A DNA stretch of 5,526 nt from Atopobium sp. (GTDB taxonomy: Bacteria; Actinomycetota; Coriobacteriia; Coriobacteriales; Atopobiaceae): the NCBI GenBank assembly GCA_018376005.1, contig JAHACE010000097.1, positions 1-5,526 of the forward strand, in the 5' to 3' direction. Below, one piece after another: positions 4,885 through 5,526 of this stretch (within the stretch, counting starts at the first letter, position 1; each line of letters begins with the position of its first letter). The translations under genes were made by a program, and so were the position numbers. The notes beneath the pieces were generated by a model. The model worked only from the letters and a program-made list of their open reading frames with translations, had not been told where the DNA came from and ran no database searches.

Positions 4885-5526
4885 TTAGCCAATGATGGTC
4901 ATTACGATAGGAATGACAATCGCGAAGAGCACCGTTGAAGTTGCAACAACGTTAGTTGCAAATTTGACGTCAGCCTTACCCTCGTTTGCCAGAATTGGCA
5001 GAACGGTTAGCGCTGGAACTGCGGCCTGGATGATAAACGTTCTAGTTTCAAGTACGTTCTGTGTACCAAACACGCCGGTAAACGCCATGATTACGCCAAC
5101 CATAACAAGCGGGGCAATAACAAATTTACCAATAAGCGCAATTGCCGTGTCACGGTCAATTCGAATGCTCGAGAGTCCCGTCTCCTGCAAAATAATGCCA
5201 ATGTAAATCAGTGAAAGTGGCGTTACTAGGTTGCCTAAATACGTAAGACCAGTGTTTACAACTGGTGGAACAGGGATGTTGAACACGAGAAAAACGAGGG
5301 CTACCAAGAAACCAAGCAATGGTGGTGGTAACAACTTGCTGATATTGAATTTGTGTTCAGCTGCGTTGTTTTTCTCGCCATCATTTTCTGTTGGCATTGG
5401 ATCACCGTAAATGAAGAAGATTCCAATTGCCCAGGTAGAAATAGTGTTCATGATGTAGTACACCAAGAAGTACGGTACGGCATGCTCGCCAAAGAGCGCA
5501 AGATTAAGCGGCATACCAATGAAGAT
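4885..5526 (-). CDS. AEC-family transporter (auxin efflux carrier/malate permease-like), N-terminus beyond window edge
   Basis: Integral membrane carrier of the AEC family, whose bacterial members move organic anions such as malate or malonate. The visible 213 residues are the C-terminal two thirds of a protein usually about 310 long. The frame is open through the right edge: IFIG precedes the first in-window Met, so that Met at 5514 is not the start. The opening IFIGMPLNLALFGE with VPYFLVYYIMNT matches the family's mid-protein helices. A charged cytoplasmic or external loop (about residues 42-64, rich in Glu, Asn and Lys) separates the two halves, as is usual. Four or five further hydrophobic segments follow, including VTPLSLIYIGIIL and the AAVPALTVLPILA stretch with the helix-breaking prolines common in AEC proteins. 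It ends at TAA (4887-4885) facing rihC, with a shared terminator. Its bases look more AT-rich than rihC. Substrate cannot be named. Confidence 0.88.
   Translation of the reverse strand: MFIGMPLNLALFGEHAVPYFLVYYIMNTISTWAIGIFFIYGDPMPTENDGEKNNAAEHKFNISKLLPPPLLGFLVALVFLVFNIPVPPVVNTGLTYLGNLVTPLSLIYIGIILQETGLSSIRIDRDTAIALIGKFVIAPLVMVGVIMAFTGVFGTQNVLETRTFIIQAAVPALTVLPILANEGKADVKFATNVVATSTVLFAIVIPIVMTIIG

Overview
The window reads as a piece of a bacterial chromosome from a moderate-GC Gram-positive-like organism. Strong AAGGAGGT/GGAGGTG-type ribosome binding sites and compact metabolic genes point that way. My best guess is a host-associated actinobacterium of the Coriobacteriia/Atopobiaceae kind, but this is an impression from protein style and base composition, not a proven assignment. 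I see no insertion sequence, CRISPR array, tRNA or rRNA.

Layout. (1) Positions 1-2220, minus strand: a P-type ATPase of the MgtA (P3B, magnesium-importing) type. All cytoplasmic catalytic motifs are present, but the last membrane helices run off the left edge. Its actuator domain carries an unusual acidic insert, partly built of 5-residue repeats. (2) Positions 2221-2694: a 474-bp divergent spacer. On the mgtA strand it holds a well-formed 32-codon small ORF (2395-2493) behind a near-perfect ribosome binding site, then 174 bases with small inverted repeats before mgtA; this looks like a leader-peptide region. Its right half holds degenerate 12-13 bp repeats ahead of rbsK. (3) Positions 2695-4745, plus strand: a ribokinase (rbsK) followed by a RihC-like ribonucleoside hydrolase, separated by a 143-bp spacer containing an 11-bp tandem repeat. 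(4) Positions 4746-4884: short degenerate 15-bp repeats and a strong hairpin terminator shared by convergent genes. (5) Positions 4885-5526, minus strand: the C-terminal two thirds of an AEC-family (auxin efflux carrier/malate permease-like) transporter, cut by the right edge.

How the genes work together. The nucleoside hydrolase would release free base plus ribose from ribonucleosides, and the ribokinase would phosphorylate the ribose to ribose-5-phosphate; together they form a nucleoside-salvage pair. MgtA is a separate, divergently transcribed magnesium-uptake unit. The AEC transporter is a separate unit, probably moving an organic acid.

Most worth a second look: the candidate leader peptide upstream of mgtA, which contains an Asp-Ala-Asp-Pro stretch; the acidic insert in MgtA; a Tyr where the hydrolase family usually has its catalytic His; and decayed short tandem repeats of different unit lengths (11, 12-13, 15 bp) in every spacer of the rbsK-rihC unit and inside mgtA.
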